From a virus, in IMG/VR virus record IMGVR_UViG_3300021356_000797, positions 1 through 64,000 of that record: a stretch of 64,000 nt of DNA; one strand, 5' to 3'. The position numbers and the translations under genes are program-made. A model generated the notes under the pieces. It made no database searches. It saw only the letters and a program-made list of their open reading frames with translations, and was not told where the DNA came from. Below are positions 25,201 through 33,594 of this stretch, piece by piece. Numbering within the stretch: position 1 is the stretch's first letter; each line of letters opens with the position of its first letter.

Positions 25201-28078
25201 TGGTGTTTTTGATACTGGACTAAACATAGTAGGTGTACAAACTGTAGCCGGTACAGGCAGACAAGTTAGAGTTTGGGGAGACTTAATAACATCTACAGGA
25301 GCAAAATACGCTACTGAGTCTTATGTAAGCACAGCCGTATCTAACCTTGTAGATTCTGCACCGGCAGCACTGAATACACTTAATGAACTTGCTGCTGCAT
25401 TAGGAGATGATGCAAACTTTAGCACAACTGTAGCAAACAATATTGGTGCTATTGACACTCGTATTAATGATGAGGTTATCCCTTATATAACAGACGTAGA
25501 AACTACTGCTAACGCTGCACTTCCACAGAGTGGTGGTACAATCACAGGAAGCTTAACAATAGGTGCAGCTGTAACATTAAGTGAGTCAACAGACCGTTCA
25601 GACCTTCTATATATAAATAGCAGCACAAGTAGCTGGGGTGGTCTTCAGATAGGTAATACTTCTAATGAGTTTATTTTCTCCTTAATGGGGAATGGGAACG
25701 CTGGTGGTATTTATGATGACCAGAATGGTGATTGGATTATTTACTGGGACGAGAATGCTGGTGTAATATTGCACCATAATACAAATGAAAAACTTCGCAC
25801 TGTTTCTGACGGTGTAAATGTTACTGGTAGGTTATACGCTTCTGATGGAATTCAAGTTCCTTATGCGGCAGGTGCACATAAACCTATGATTGTTCTTAAC
25901 GGTGCAACCAACTATGGGCTTTTCCACACTGAGGCAACAAATGATAAGTTTACATTTGACTTTAACGGTGACCAGAAGTTCCAGTTTAGCCAAGATGGTA
26001 TATTCACTATTAACGGTAATACAATTACTACTGGAAAAGTAACAAACTGGGATACTGCTTACGCATGGGGTGACCACTCTGGTCTTTATGATGGAGTAGG
26101 TTCAGCATCTACTGCTGAAGCAAATGCTATTGCTCATGTAGATGAGCGTATAGATAATGAGGTATTACCTCAAATTCAAACTCCAGCAATTACTAGTAAT
26201 GGAACAGTTCCTGCTTTAAACAGTGGAATTAGTGCTGCTGAAGTTAGGTCTTTAATTGGAGCCGGTACATCTTCTAGTGATACCAACTATTATTTAAGTG
26301 GCGCTTCTTTTAATACATCTGACGGTGTTCTTACATTAACTGTAAGCGGTGCTGCAAATCAAGGTGTTGATTTAGATGGTAGATACTTACCATTAAGCGG
26401 TGGTAGTGTTAGTGGTAATATTATAATGACCAACACTAATCCTATGATCAGCTTTGTTCCTTCTGGAACTAATGACGCTGCAGGTATTAGATTTAATTAC
26501 ACTAATAATGATGGTGTAATGGAATTCTGGACATCTGATGATTACTCAGAACCATTTGTTTGGAGAGCTTATGATATAGGTCTTGTTGGTACAGGTACAT
26601 ATCAAGAGTGGATGAAACTGGAAAGTGGTAATTTAAACATCTCAGGAAACTTTACTGCTGCTGGAAACCTAACTACCAATCAGATTAACATTCAGTCTAT
26701 CACAAGTGATGGGACTATTGCTAACGACAAAGGTTCTTACCTACACTTAGGTGGTTGGGCTGTAGGTAGAACTGATGCAACTGCTGTACTTGTGAATACA
26801 GCTTATCGTGCTGACATACTTAACTCATCAAGGACTTTTACTATTGGTAATACTGGAAAGAACTTTAACGGTAGCGCAAATGTTAGCTGGACTCTTGCAG
26901 AGATTGGTGCTGAATCTGCCGGAGCTGCTGCTTCTGTAAATGATAGAATTGATAATGAAATAGTACCAGCATTAGCAACTATTCCAACAGATAATAGTCA
27001 ACTTACTAATGGAGCCGGATACATAACATCTGCTGATGGAGGTAATGCTCAAACATTAGATGGTTTAGATAGTAGTGCTTTTGTAAGAAAAGGTGTTGGA
27101 TATATGTGGACAGCTACAGGCAGTAATGCATTAAGCTTCCGTTCTCAAAACACTATTGAAAGTTCTTCTGGTGATCAAGCTGCATTAGAAGTATTTCAAG
27201 ATAATGCAGGTGAAGATGCATTTATGCAGTTCCACGTAAGTAGTGACTATGCTGTTTACTTTGGTCTTGATGGTTCTACTAATGATCTAGCTGTAGGCGG
27301 TTGGTCTATGGGTGCTAATAAGTACAGAATTTGGCATGCTGGTAATGATGGTTCTGGATCTGGATTAGATGCAGATACAGTAGATGGGGTTCATGAATCT
27401 ACGTTTATGCGTAGAAGTGCAAACAGCCATCTTGATATGAATAACTATAATATTACTGAAGTTAATCATATTACATTTAATGACTCTGGTTTTGGTGAAG
27501 GTATACAATGGCAGAACTGGTTGATTTCAGATTCCCCAGATGACTTATCTAACGGTGCTGGTAACTTACAAATATCATCTACAGCTGCTCCTGAAATTAG
27601 AGTAACCGTAGATACAAACGGTAATTTATATCCTTCAAGAGATAGACAGCATTTCCTTGGTCTTGAAACTAATAGATGGCAAATTGTATTCTGTGAGATT
27701 CTTGATTCTGCTGGACAGCATGAAAAGAATCTGCAAAACCCAGAAGGTGAGAAGTCTGTTAGTGAATATGAAACAGGTACTGTACTTGTCTGGAAAGGTG
27801 GTAAAAACGTACCGTGTGTAGAATATGCAGATCACATGAGAATGGGTATTGCAGTCAAAGGTATTGATTCTCCACTTATACAAGGTGCTGAACCTGTGTT
27901 AGTTACAGGTGTTGTTAAAGAAGGTGATTACTTAATTACCTCACGTAAAGAGGGACACGCTGAGGCTATTTCACCAGAGCTTATGCGTCAACAAGGTTTA
28001 TATGACTGTGTGTTAGGTAAAGCATTAGAAAATGGTGAAGGTGAATCTTACTTGGTAAAAACTTGGATAAACATATAA
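22244..28078 (+). CDS. Giant tail fibre protein (1944 aa)
   Basis: The longest gene in the window. A typical fibre start (MANEFKIKHGFISTGSGSVE) is followed by a modular shaft: two NLVDSAP-LNELAAA-GDD modules (near residues 65 and 1035), repeated GWGNHASAGYLT units with HNHDTLYD (near 676 and 860) and several NGxIxxG beta segments. Near residue 1790 comes the fibre-tip phrase YPSRDRQHFLGLETNRWQIV. The last 110 residues (VLVWKGGKNVPCVEYADHMR to YLVKTWINI) form a tip domain with GDYLITSRKEGHAEAIS and VLGKALENG, common in fibres. Probably the main receptor-binding fibre. Confidence 0.8.
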   Translation: MANEFKIKHGFISTGSGSVEGELRITGASYADNGSRIATRPWVTQFLSDNSYATAGDITTAISNLVDSAPGTLDTLNELAAAIGDDPNFATSISTSIASKLPLAGGTMTGNITFTDNAEGIVWSRNTDGASIKFYNTADGDTDSRLEFHTNDNNNEYFRWTHGPSGGALYEVMKLMPTEAGGSRLTVQGEVFEGSERVATQTHVSSNYLSKFHDMTITLTGDASGTGTFNNMGDVSFAVTVANDSHTHDGRYYTETEIDTFLGDKAAKVHTHDAADIVSGTFPSERLSGVYTIDVSGTSTYANNLYRDDNRTIAPSGDTNGTLSFGFTSFQNDNSAPWADYLHLRSYTDSSGGRDNLLMFSKSDMEIRLWQQDFNSADNYADFRDIAFKDELQVPAIKSNGSTPSLNTGITAGEIRTLIGAGTSSFDGAYSSLSGLPTLGTAAASAATDFVAVSGDTMTGTLTASGGINGLTLANGISGTNFNITGVNQLEIADPGEGIVFKSGSSGDMTLAIVDDTSDNILRFSGTGATLQVGTNTVYHTGNLNIGTLDGYTQGEVDNLVDAKADLSHTHTFASLTSKPDFINNSLLSSRATGTPDTVGDSYGVSVNYMQDGATNSPSGVDHALLTMSYSNLWQTQLAQDWRENGRIYIRGQENGTWSGWGQVWSSHDFTSTSISNWNTAYGWGNHASAGYLTSLPNHNHDTLYDAIGSADAVGQQINERIDTEVFDAITSAQDTADAALPKSGGTLYKQTNTSGTSGTTFLTVHNNVGGDISQQQSFVDFMFTDTNANFTPQVRIGAQVGRNADANAISKEGAGAFVVYTGDGTDESGGGALSEAMRIGFDNKLYVQGEIQASGYNKTNWDTAYGWGNHASAGYLTTLPSHNHDTLYDSLGSADAVATALNERIDTEVFDAITTVNGNIPTNNNQLTNGAGYITSFDITTQTDGKYLRSNADDSFSGNLTSAQSKWIKFYHPTQTDSNDGKIGAGVFDTGLNIVGVQTVAGTGRQVRVWGDLITSTGAKYATESYVSTAVSNLVDSAPAALNTLNELAAALGDDANFSTTVANNIGAIDTRINDEVIPYITDVETTANAALPQSGGTITGSLTIGAAVTLSESTDRSDLLYINSSTSSWGGLQIGNTSNEFIFSLMGNGNAGGIYDDQNGDWIIYWDENAGVILHHNTNEKLRTVSDGVNVTGRLYASDGIQVPYAAGAHKPMIVLNGATNYGLFHTEATNDKFTFDFNGDQKFQFSQDGIFTINGNTITTGKVTNWDTAYAWGDHSGLYDGVGSASTAEANAIAHVDERIDNEVLPQIQTPAITSNGTVPALNSGISAAEVRSLIGAGTSSSDTNYYLSGASFNTSDGVLTLTVSGAANQGVDLDGRYLPLSGGSVSGNIIMTNTNPMISFVPSGTNDAAGIRFNYTNNDGVMEFWTSDDYSEPFVWRAYDIGLVGTGTYQEWMKLESGNLNISGNFTAAGNLTTNQINIQSITSDGTIANDKGSYLHLGGWAVGRTDATAVLVNTAYRADILNSSRTFTIGNTGKNFNGSANVSWTLAEIGAESAGAAASVNDRIDNEIVPALATIPTDNSQLTNGAGYITSADGGNAQTLDGLDSSAFVRKGVGYMWTATGSNALSFRSQNTIESSSGDQAALEVFQDNAGEDAFMQFHVSSDYAVYFGLDGSTNDLAVGGWSMGANKYRIWHAGNDGSGSGLDADTVDGVHESTFMRRSANSHLDMNNYNITEVNHITFNDSGFGEGIQWQNWLISDSPDDLSNGAGNLQISSTAAPEIRVTVDTNGNLYPSRDRQHFLGLETNRWQIVFCEILDSAGQHEKNLQNPEGEKSVSEYETGTVLVWKGGKNVPCVEYADHMRMGIAVKGIDSPLIQGAEPVLVTGVVKEGDYLITSRKEGHAEAISPELMRQQGLYDCVLGKALENGEGESYLVKTWINI
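24272..24430 (+). repeat. Fibre shaft repeat, copy A
   Basis: Encodes SNWNTAYGWGNHASAGYLTS and the following HNHDTLYD...ERIDTEVFDAIT. A closely similar unit recurs at 24823-24980, with many synonymous changes, so the duplication is old or the units are exchanged and re-diverge. Confidence 0.65.
24823..24980 (+). repeat. Fibre shaft repeat, copy B
   Basis: The second GWGNHASAGYLT / HNHDTLYD / ERIDTEVFDAIT unit of the 1944-aa fibre. A degenerate third unit (NWDTAYAWGDHSGLYD) starts near 26044, and a related one lies in the 1031-aa fibre. Confidence 0.65.
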
Positions 28079-28081
28079 GTC

Positions 28082-29122
28082 ATGGCGTTTCGTATTAATA
28101 GAGGTATATTTCAATTTAAAGACGGTACAAAATTTATCAACAAATTTAAAATTGATGTTGATGGTCAATTAAAAGAAGTTGATGCTAATGGAGATCCTGT
28201 AGCTGATTATCTTAAAACAGGAGATAAAGCATCTGATGCGAATACTCTTGACGGTATTGATAGTACTGGATTTGTAAAAACAACTTATAACTCTGCTTTA
28301 AATAGTGATAGCAGAAACTCTAGAGGGGTTACTAGACTATACAGACGAGATGGTGATAGTAATTATTCTTTACAACACTATTGGACTGGTAGTTATTGGT
28401 ACTTAAAAGGATATAGCGGTGACACATATCATGCTGGAGTTCAAGTGGCATATGCAGATTATGCACAAACCGCAAATTTGCTTGACGGTATTGATAGCGG
28501 TTCTTTTTTAAGATCTGATGCAAATGATTCTTTTAGTGGTAATTTAACTGCAACTGCCAATGACTGGTACATATATGGTTTAGGTTCTAGAGGAGCTTCT
28601 TCAGGTGCTTATGGTATTGGAAACGGTGACAATGATGCTAAAAGACAGTTGACATTTCACGTTCCTAACCAAGCTGCATATTCTAGTTCAGGTACTGTTC
28701 CTTCTTTTGGTTTTTATTCCAATGGTTCTCGTGAATTAATGAAGCTAAATTCAGAGTCTGGTAATTTATGGGTTAGAGGTACAATAGAAGCAGATAATCG
28801 TATATATGCTGACAATGGTGTACATATACGTGGTGACTGGTTAAGAGTAAATGGTAATAAGGGTTTATATTTTGAATCTCACGGTGGTGGATGGTACATG
28901 AGTGATTCTTCTTGGGTACGTGTTCATAATAATAAAAACATTTACACTGCTGGTAACATTGAAGTAGGTGGTACATCTAGAGCTGATAACGGCTTTAAAG
29001 TTGGTGGAGATACTGTAATTGATTCTAGTAGAAATGTTACAGCTAATACATCTGTTCAAATTGGAGCATATGTAATTAGACACGATGCAGCTACTAACAG
29101 ATTAGAATTTGTATTAGCATGA
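28082..29122 (+). CDS. Tail fibre protein (346 aa)
   Basis: Begins MAFRINRGIFQFKDGTKFIN, four bases after the giant fibre. It has two ANTLDGIDS/NLLDGIDSGSFL units (the LDGxxS motif of fibre shafts), a Tyr/Gly/Ser-rich middle (NSDSRNSRGVTRLYRRDGDS) and a C-terminal beta series with repeated NGxxxxG turns. This is the same style as the giant fibre. Its TGA overlaps the next ATG in an ATGA junction, so it is co-translated with a 56-aa gene. Probably a short side fibre or a tip component. Confidence 0.7.
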   Translation: MAFRINRGIFQFKDGTKFINKFKIDVDGQLKEVDANGDPVADYLKTGDKASDANTLDGIDSTGFVKTTYNSALNSDSRNSRGVTRLYRRDGDSNYSLQHYWTGSYWYLKGYSGDTYHAGVQVAYADYAQTANLLDGIDSGSFLRSDANDSFSGNLTATANDWYIYGLGSRGASSGAYGIGNGDNDAKRQLTFHVPNQAAYSSSGTVPSFGFYSNGSRELMKLNSESGNLWVRGTIEADNRIYADNGVHIRGDWLRVNGNKGLYFESHGGGWYMSDSSWVRVHNNKNIYTAGNIEVGGTSRADNGFKVGGDTVIDSSRNVTANTSVQIGAYVIRHDAATNRLEFVLA

Positions 29123-29289
29123 TAGAGATATTTGAAGATATTGCTAATAATATATTTACCGTATCTGGAATAGATGGGGTTATGTATGAGTTTGAATCAG
29201 ACATAGATGCAATAAACAAAGCACAAGAGCTTTGCAATTGTAATGATGAGTTTATTATAATGCCTTTATTTGACGATGCTGAACTTTGA
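29119..29289 (+). CDS. Small acidic protein (56 aa) between fibre genes
   Basis: ATG 29119 overlaps the stop of the previous gene (ATGA). The 56 residues begin MIEIFEDIANNIFTVSGIDG and end IIMPLFDDAEL, with a CNC cluster near residue 40. Acidic and hydrophobic residues alternate. Its end overlaps the next gene by 14 bases. The tight coupling on both sides argues for a real gene; a fibre-assembly chaperone or adaptor is a reasonable guess from size and position, but no motif supports it. Confidence 0.6.
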   Translation: MIEIFEDIANNIFTVSGIDGVMYEFESDIDAINKAQELCNCNDEFIIMPLFDDAEL

Positions 29290-30385
29290 TGAGACAGGTG
29301 TTTTAAGATCACCCAATATAAATGAGACATTACATTGGGATGCAAGTTTAGGTAGAACTAATTTGTATTCTAATGGTGATTTTGAATTAGGAACTACTCA
29401 AAATTTTTGGGGAGGTTTAACTATACATTCTGATGATCCTCAATCTGGAAAGTATTATGCCCAGCAAAATGTATATGCAGGTTGGCAGAGTAATGAGTTT
29501 GTACCTGTTGATACGGGTCAAGAGTATGAAATTTCTTTATGGGTAAAAACTTTTACAAGAGGTTCAGATGGTAATCTTTCCAGAGGTCATATGGGGTTTG
29601 CATGCTATGATAAAAATAAATCATTTATAGATTTAAGAAATTGCGGGGGTTTAGGTAACACTAGGTTAAGTAGAGAGCTTAGACCAGGTGATCAATATGC
29701 TTATTTTGAAAGTAATAGCGGATGGTATAGTGGAACTTTTGAAGAAGTATCTGCTAATAGAGCTTACTATAGATGGATTTTATTTTTCCCACCTGATCAT
29801 CCTGATTATAGTCAAGAATGGTTTTACACAAGAATAAATCCTGTAGCATATCAAGAAATGATTCAAATGCCTGAAGGTGATTGGAGAGTAACTTTATCTA
29901 GTTATAGAAGTAGCGGTACTTTAGTAGATGCTCCTACAACAATGCCGGATATAGGATACCCATTACCTGCTGGTACTCCAGTATCAAGAGGTGCTGCCGG
30001 AGGTAGTTATAATTATGCGCTAGGTACAGGACCCTATCCTGAAGAATGGACTCAATTTAAAACAACAATACCAGCTAATACAGAAGTCAGAAATTCAGAC
30101 AGAAGGTTTAGACCAGGTACAAAATATATAAGATTTTTAATTTTAGGTAATTACTATGCTCGTTCTAGTAGTATTACAACTAAACCTGTTTTTGGATTAG
30201 ATAATATTGCTTTAACTTGTGTTTCTACAAATCAAGCAAACACTTTTAGTAGTTTTATAGAATTAGAAGATCAGGTTACACATGTTCAAGACATTGTAGA
30301 ATTAGGAGAAGCTCCAGTAAATAATGTATTGGGTTACATTGATGATGCAACTCTATATATTGCAAACGAAATAATAGAAGAATAA
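29276..30385 (+). CDS. Beta-sandwich, carbohydrate-binding-like virion protein (369 aa)
   Basis: The preferred start is ATG 29276 (MLNFDETGVL); a TTG two codons upstream is also open. Residues about 30-60 read NLYSNGDFELGTTQNFWGGL, the opening phrase (N-G-D-F-E ... W) of CBM4/9-like carbohydrate-binding jelly rolls. Later strands (YEISLWVKTFTRGSDG; KYIRFLILGNYYARSS) end at FGLDNIALTC, the usual last strand (x-x-D-N-I/V). It probably binds surface glycans. The C-terminal 60 residues are helical and acidic and probably attach to neighbouring fibres. Sits within the fibre cluster. Confidence 0.65.
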   Translation: MLNFDETGVLRSPNINETLHWDASLGRTNLYSNGDFELGTTQNFWGGLTIHSDDPQSGKYYAQQNVYAGWQSNEFVPVDTGQEYEISLWVKTFTRGSDGNLSRGHMGFACYDKNKSFIDLRNCGGLGNTRLSRELRPGDQYAYFESNSGWYSGTFEEVSANRAYYRWILFFPPDHPDYSQEWFYTRINPVAYQEMIQMPEGDWRVTLSSYRSSGTLVDAPTTMPDIGYPLPAGTPVSRGAAGGSYNYALGTGPYPEEWTQFKTTIPANTEVRNSDRRFRPGTKYIRFLILGNYYARSSSITTKPVFGLDNIALTCVSTNQANTFSSFIELEDQVTHVQDIVELGEAPVNNVLGYIDDATLYIANEIIEE

Positions 30386-30386
30386 A

Positions 30387-32672
30387 ATGGCACAGCTTAA
30401 AGCAGGAAGTACAGCAGGAGGTCAGGTAATAGCAACTCAAGATTGGGTTACGTCTACTATTGTAGATGGCGCTCCTTCAGCTCTTAACACATTGAATGAA
30501 TTAGCAGCAGCTATAAATGATAACTCTAGTTATGCAGCAAGTATCACTACTGCATTGGGTGGTAAATTATCTACTACAGGTAAAGCAGCTGACTCAGATA
30601 AATTAGATGGTTATCATGCATCTAGTTTTTGGAGAAATGGTGTAAATAACACTTGGACTCCTTCAACAAATATATTACTACCACAGTCAGCTAATTCACA
30701 AGAGTGGTCTTTTGATATTACACGTAATGGTTATACTGGAGGTTATTGGCAAGTATGGGATAGTGCTAATACTACTATGCTTAAGGTTGATGCTGTATCT
30801 GGTAAGGTATCTGCTCCTTATGGATTTGTAGGAAACATACAAGGTAACGTAACCGGTAACGTAACTGGTAATGTTACAGGTAGTGCAGGTACAGCAGGTA
30901 GTGCCACAACTGCAACTACAGCAACCAATTTAGGTGCTTATTATACAGCTGACGATTGGTTTAGAGCTACGGGTGATAATAACACGGTTAGGTTCTACGG
31001 TAACAGCAGAATGATGGTGTTCCGTACAGATGGTGAAGGTGGTGATGAAGGTCACACTGGTTACGCATTTAAGTGGACATACGGAGGTAATGGCACCGGA
31101 AACACGTTAATGCTTCTTGACAATAATGGAAACGTATGGACAAAGAGTTACGGATGGTTGCACAGTAGGTTTGAAACATCTGGTGCAGCAGCAGCTGTTG
31201 AAGAAAATCTAACACCTCAAATAGCAACAGCACAGACTACCGCTGATAACGCAGCAACCGCAGCAGCAAATGCACAGTCTACTGCTGATACAGCACTTGC
31301 AAGAGCAAATGGAGCAAGAGAGGACACTGTTGCCATTGGTGAAGCAGCAGTAGAAGCGCAAGCAGCGGCAGATGCAGCACAGGCTACAGCAGACAGTAAA
31401 TTAGGGGCTACAGCAAAGGCTGCGGATTCTAATCTTTTGGATGGCATTAATAGTACATCATTCTTACGTAGTGATCAGAACGATACTATGTCTGGCACAC
31501 TCACCATTACAGGAAGTAACGGTGTAAGTAGACTAAGAATAGAAGGTACTACTCCAACTATTGACCTTGATGATGCTGATGGAGATAGTTTCTACATCCA
31601 TGTAAACGCTAACAATTTCTATGTACTTAGCGATAGAAATGGAGGGGGTAACTACGGAGATTGGGAAAGTCCACATCCATTCTATCTTGAGGCTGATACA
31701 AACAGTACATACTTATGGGGCAACAAAGTAGGTACTGCTGCATATGCTAATACAGGTGCATTTGACGCAGCAGGAACAGCTGATGCTGTTAATACACGTA
31801 TAGATGAGGAGATATTACCTGCTATTGACTCTAAACAAAATGCTGGGTCTTACCTAACAACATCTGGTAAAGCTGCTGACGCAAACAAACTTGATGGTTA
31901 CGACTGGATGCAGAGTGGTAAGAATATTCGTGCAAATGATTTCTATGCAGATAATTGGTTCAGAAACTACAACTCTGGAGAGGGTATATACAATCAAGCA
32001 ACAACTCAGCACTTTTATTCTGATCATGATGATTATTGGAATGTGGCAGGTGGTTCAGGAGCAAATGGTATCCGTTTCCGTGATGAGCACGCAGGAACTA
32101 TTAGAGGATATGTTTACGCTACAAGCAGCAATGAAGTAGGTTTCTTGGATAGTGACGGTAGCTGGGCAGTAAGAGTTGTAAGAGATTCTCACGTTGAATT
32201 TAGAGACAACAATGAAGTAACATTTACTGCAGGTCAAGGGGGTCACTCCTCTAACTACGGTACAGTTTGTACTCACGGTGGTGGACGTGGTGGTTGGGAA
32301 GGATATTCTATCAACGGATGGTGGGTATGGATGTCTTCTGACGGCTCAAATTCTGGTATCTATAATGACTTAGACAATGAGTGGATGACCCGCTGGCATC
32401 GTAATGGAGGTACAGAGTTAATGCACAATGGTTCTACTAAGTTAAGTACAACAGGTAGTGGTGTAACTGTAACAGGTACTGTAACTGCAACATCTTTTAG
32501 CGGTGACGGGTCTGGATTGACTGGTGTTCCAGTAGCAGACCAAAGAACTCCTGCAACTGTAAATGGAGAACCAGCAGGTAGAGTTGTATCCATTAACTTT
32601 AACATAGACAGAGGTCTTATAGAGTTTAACCTTGATAACGGTCAAACATTTAATGGCGCATTAGCAAGATAA
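30387..32672 (+). CDS. Tail fibre protein (761 aa)
   Basis: Starts MAQLKAGSTAGGQVIATQDW and soon has GAPSALNTLNELAAAINDNS, the same LNELAAA module as the giant fibre. Residues about 255-340 are an alanine-rich coiled segment (TTADNAATAAANAQSTADTA and on). LDGYHASSFW and LDGINSTSFL motifs, and a C-terminal beta tip with GVTVTGTVTATSFSGDGSGL, complete a classic fibre. It begins one base after the previous stop. No C-terminal chaperone domain is obvious. Likely an alternative or accessory receptor-binding fibre. Confidence 0.75.
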   Translation: MAQLKAGSTAGGQVIATQDWVTSTIVDGAPSALNTLNELAAAINDNSSYAASITTALGGKLSTTGKAADSDKLDGYHASSFWRNGVNNTWTPSTNILLPQSANSQEWSFDITRNGYTGGYWQVWDSANTTMLKVDAVSGKVSAPYGFVGNIQGNVTGNVTGNVTGSAGTAGSATTATTATNLGAYYTADDWFRATGDNNTVRFYGNSRMMVFRTDGEGGDEGHTGYAFKWTYGGNGTGNTLMLLDNNGNVWTKSYGWLHSRFETSGAAAAVEENLTPQIATAQTTADNAATAAANAQSTADTALARANGAREDTVAIGEAAVEAQAAADAAQATADSKLGATAKAADSNLLDGINSTSFLRSDQNDTMSGTLTITGSNGVSRLRIEGTTPTIDLDDADGDSFYIHVNANNFYVLSDRNGGGNYGDWESPHPFYLEADTNSTYLWGNKVGTAAYANTGAFDAAGTADAVNTRIDEEILPAIDSKQNAGSYLTTSGKAADANKLDGYDWMQSGKNIRANDFYADNWFRNYNSGEGIYNQATTQHFYSDHDDYWNVAGGSGANGIRFRDEHAGTIRGYVYATSSNEVGFLDSDGSWAVRVVRDSHVEFRDNNEVTFTAGQGGHSSNYGTVCTHGGGRGGWEGYSINGWWVWMSSDGSNSGIYNDLDNEWMTRWHRNGGTELMHNGSTKLSTTGSGVTVTGTVTATSFSGDGSGLTGVPVADQRTPATVNGEPAGRVVSINFNIDRGLIEFNLDNGQTFNGALAR

Positions 32673-32709
32673 TTTTTACTAAATTTGTAACACGAAAAAC
32701 AAAACAAAA

Positions 32710-32830
32710 ATGGCTTTAACTAAATCAGTTGAAAAATTTGGCAGCACGTTTGCCAGCGCATGCCACAGAATTACAAATGTGGATTACTACTAAAGACGCT
32801 AAAGTATGATTTGCACCAGCTGAAAAATAG
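32710..32830 (+). pseudogene. Decayed small tail-type gene (27-aa ORF plus remnant)
   Basis: ATG 32710 gives MALTKSVEKFGSTFASACHR, then ITNVDYY and a stop (32791). After a one-base shift the reading continues TKDAKV, a stop, FAPAEK and another stop. The start resembles the MALTK... AYHRI family of small phage tail proteins, so this looks like a truncated remnant with a frameshift and stops. It lies after an A-rich leader just behind the fibre cluster. A genuine 27-aa peptide remains possible. Confidence 0.5.
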
Positions 32831-32842
32831 ATTTAAAATAAT

Positions 32843-32854
32843 TTTAGTATATTA
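32843..32854 (+). promoter_or_regulatory. Phage promoter box variant TTTAGTATATTA (site 5)
   Basis: A variant with A before GTA, followed by GTACTGTAAAT, 26 bases before the ATG of the H1-like gene at 32881. The tail GTACTGT recurs at site 6. Confidence 0.7.
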
Positions 32855-32880
32855 GTACTGTAAATCAATACATTAATATT

Positions 32881-33207
32881 ATGCTAAAGAGATTTTGGAA
32901 CTGGTTAGTTGGAAAATGGAACTGGTTACTTGGACAAACTACCATTGATGACAAGATCATTGATGCGGCAGAAGATGTACAAGATAAAGTAGAAGATACT
33001 GTAGAGGATATCAAAGAGGTTGTAGTTGAAGCTAAGAGACGCGCTAAGCGTGTTAAAGAAGAAGCTGCTGATGTAGTAGCTGCAGTAAAAGAAGTAGGTA
33101 AGCAAGCTAAGGATGTAGCTAATGCTGCTAAGGGTACTAAACGTAAGGGACGTAAACCAGCAGCTAAGAAAAAACCTGCTACTAAGAAAACTACTCCTAA
33201 GAAATAA
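32881..33207 (+). CDS. Histone-H1-like basic protein with amphipathic N-terminus (108 aa)
   Basis: Three parts are visible: a Trp-rich amphipathic start (FWNWLVGKWNWLLG, residues 5-18), a long charged helix (residues 22-80, repeating VKEEAADVVAAVKEV-like heptads), and a lysine/alanine/proline tail (GTKRKGRKPAAKKKPATKKT) like bacterial and viral histone H1 tails. The tail should bind DNA non-specifically and the Trp-rich segment could bind membrane or capsid. Encoded as a single gene between two promoter boxes within the late block, it may be a virion DNA-binding or ejected protein. Confidence 0.65.
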   Translation: MLKRFWNWLVGKWNWLLGQTTIDDKIIDAAEDVQDKVEDTVEDIKEVVVEAKRRAKRVKEEAADVVAAVKEVGKQAKDVANAAKGTKRKGRKPAAKKKPATKKTTPKK

Positions 33208-33218
33208 TTTGTATATTA
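33208..33218 (+). promoter_or_regulatory. Phage promoter box TTTGTATATTA (site 6)
   Basis: Begins immediately after the stop codon of the H1-like gene and ends 32 bases before the ATG at 33251. A GTTATATAAC palindrome follows at 33224-33233. Confidence 0.72.
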
Positions 33219-33250
33219 GTACTGTTATATAACTTTTAAAACTAACTATT

Positions 33251-33541
33251 ATGGCTAAGGCTAAAAAAATTAAAGCTGAAGAGCTAGAGTCTGTACAGGC
33301 TTTGGTAACTGCTTCACGTCAAGCAGAGTCAGATTTCTTTAGAGCTTCTACAGAAGCAGAGCGCATTGCAGCATTACGTACAGCTGCTTTTGAAAATATG
33401 GGATCTACCCAAGAAGCTTTGCAAGCTGAGATGAATAAGCTTAAAGAAGTATATGGTGACATCGTAGTTAACTTGGAAACAGGTGAGTACGAAGATGCAC
33501 CAGCACAAGAAGAAGCTCCAGCATTGGAAGTAGTTGAGTAA
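33251..33541 (+). CDS. Small coiled-coil protein (96 aa)
   Basis: Begins MAKAKKIKAEELESVQALVT. Residues 10-75 are a charged helix with heptad pattern, ending LKEVYGDIVVNLETGEYE, then an acidic Ala/Pro tail (APAQEEAPALEVVE). Proteins of this kind, with the YGDIxxNxxxG ending, are common in phages of Bacteroidota near tail genes; I do not know their role. It has its own promoter box upstream and a strong terminator downstream, so it forms a monocistronic unit. Probably well expressed. Confidence 0.6.
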   Translation: MAKAKKIKAEELESVQALVTASRQAESDFFRASTEAERIAALRTAAFENMGSTQEALQAEMNKLKEVYGDIVVNLETGEYEDAPAQEEAPALEVVE

Positions 33542-33564
33542 GCTTACACTCAAACAAAATCTGA

Positions 33565-33594
33565 AGCCATCCTTTGATTAGGGTGGCTTTTTTT
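33565..33594 (+). terminator. Rho-independent terminator fused to promoter site 7
   Basis: AGCCATCC (33565-33572) pairs with GGGTGGCT (33581-33588, one G-U pair) and is followed by an unbroken T-run to 33594. The last four T residues are also the first bases of promoter site 7. Transcription of one unit ends where the next begins. Confidence 0.85.

Noticed and set aside
22244-28078. Diversity-generating retroelement acting on the giant fibre
   Set aside because: No reverse transcriptase and no template/variable repeat pair with adenine-biased differences were seen in the window; fibre repeats differ mainly at synonymous sites.
32881-33207. Host-derived histone or ribosomal protein
   Set aside because: The Lys/Ala/Pro tail is only generally H1-like, and the Trp-rich N-terminus is not in known ribosomal or histone families; phage origin is more likely from its promoter box setting.
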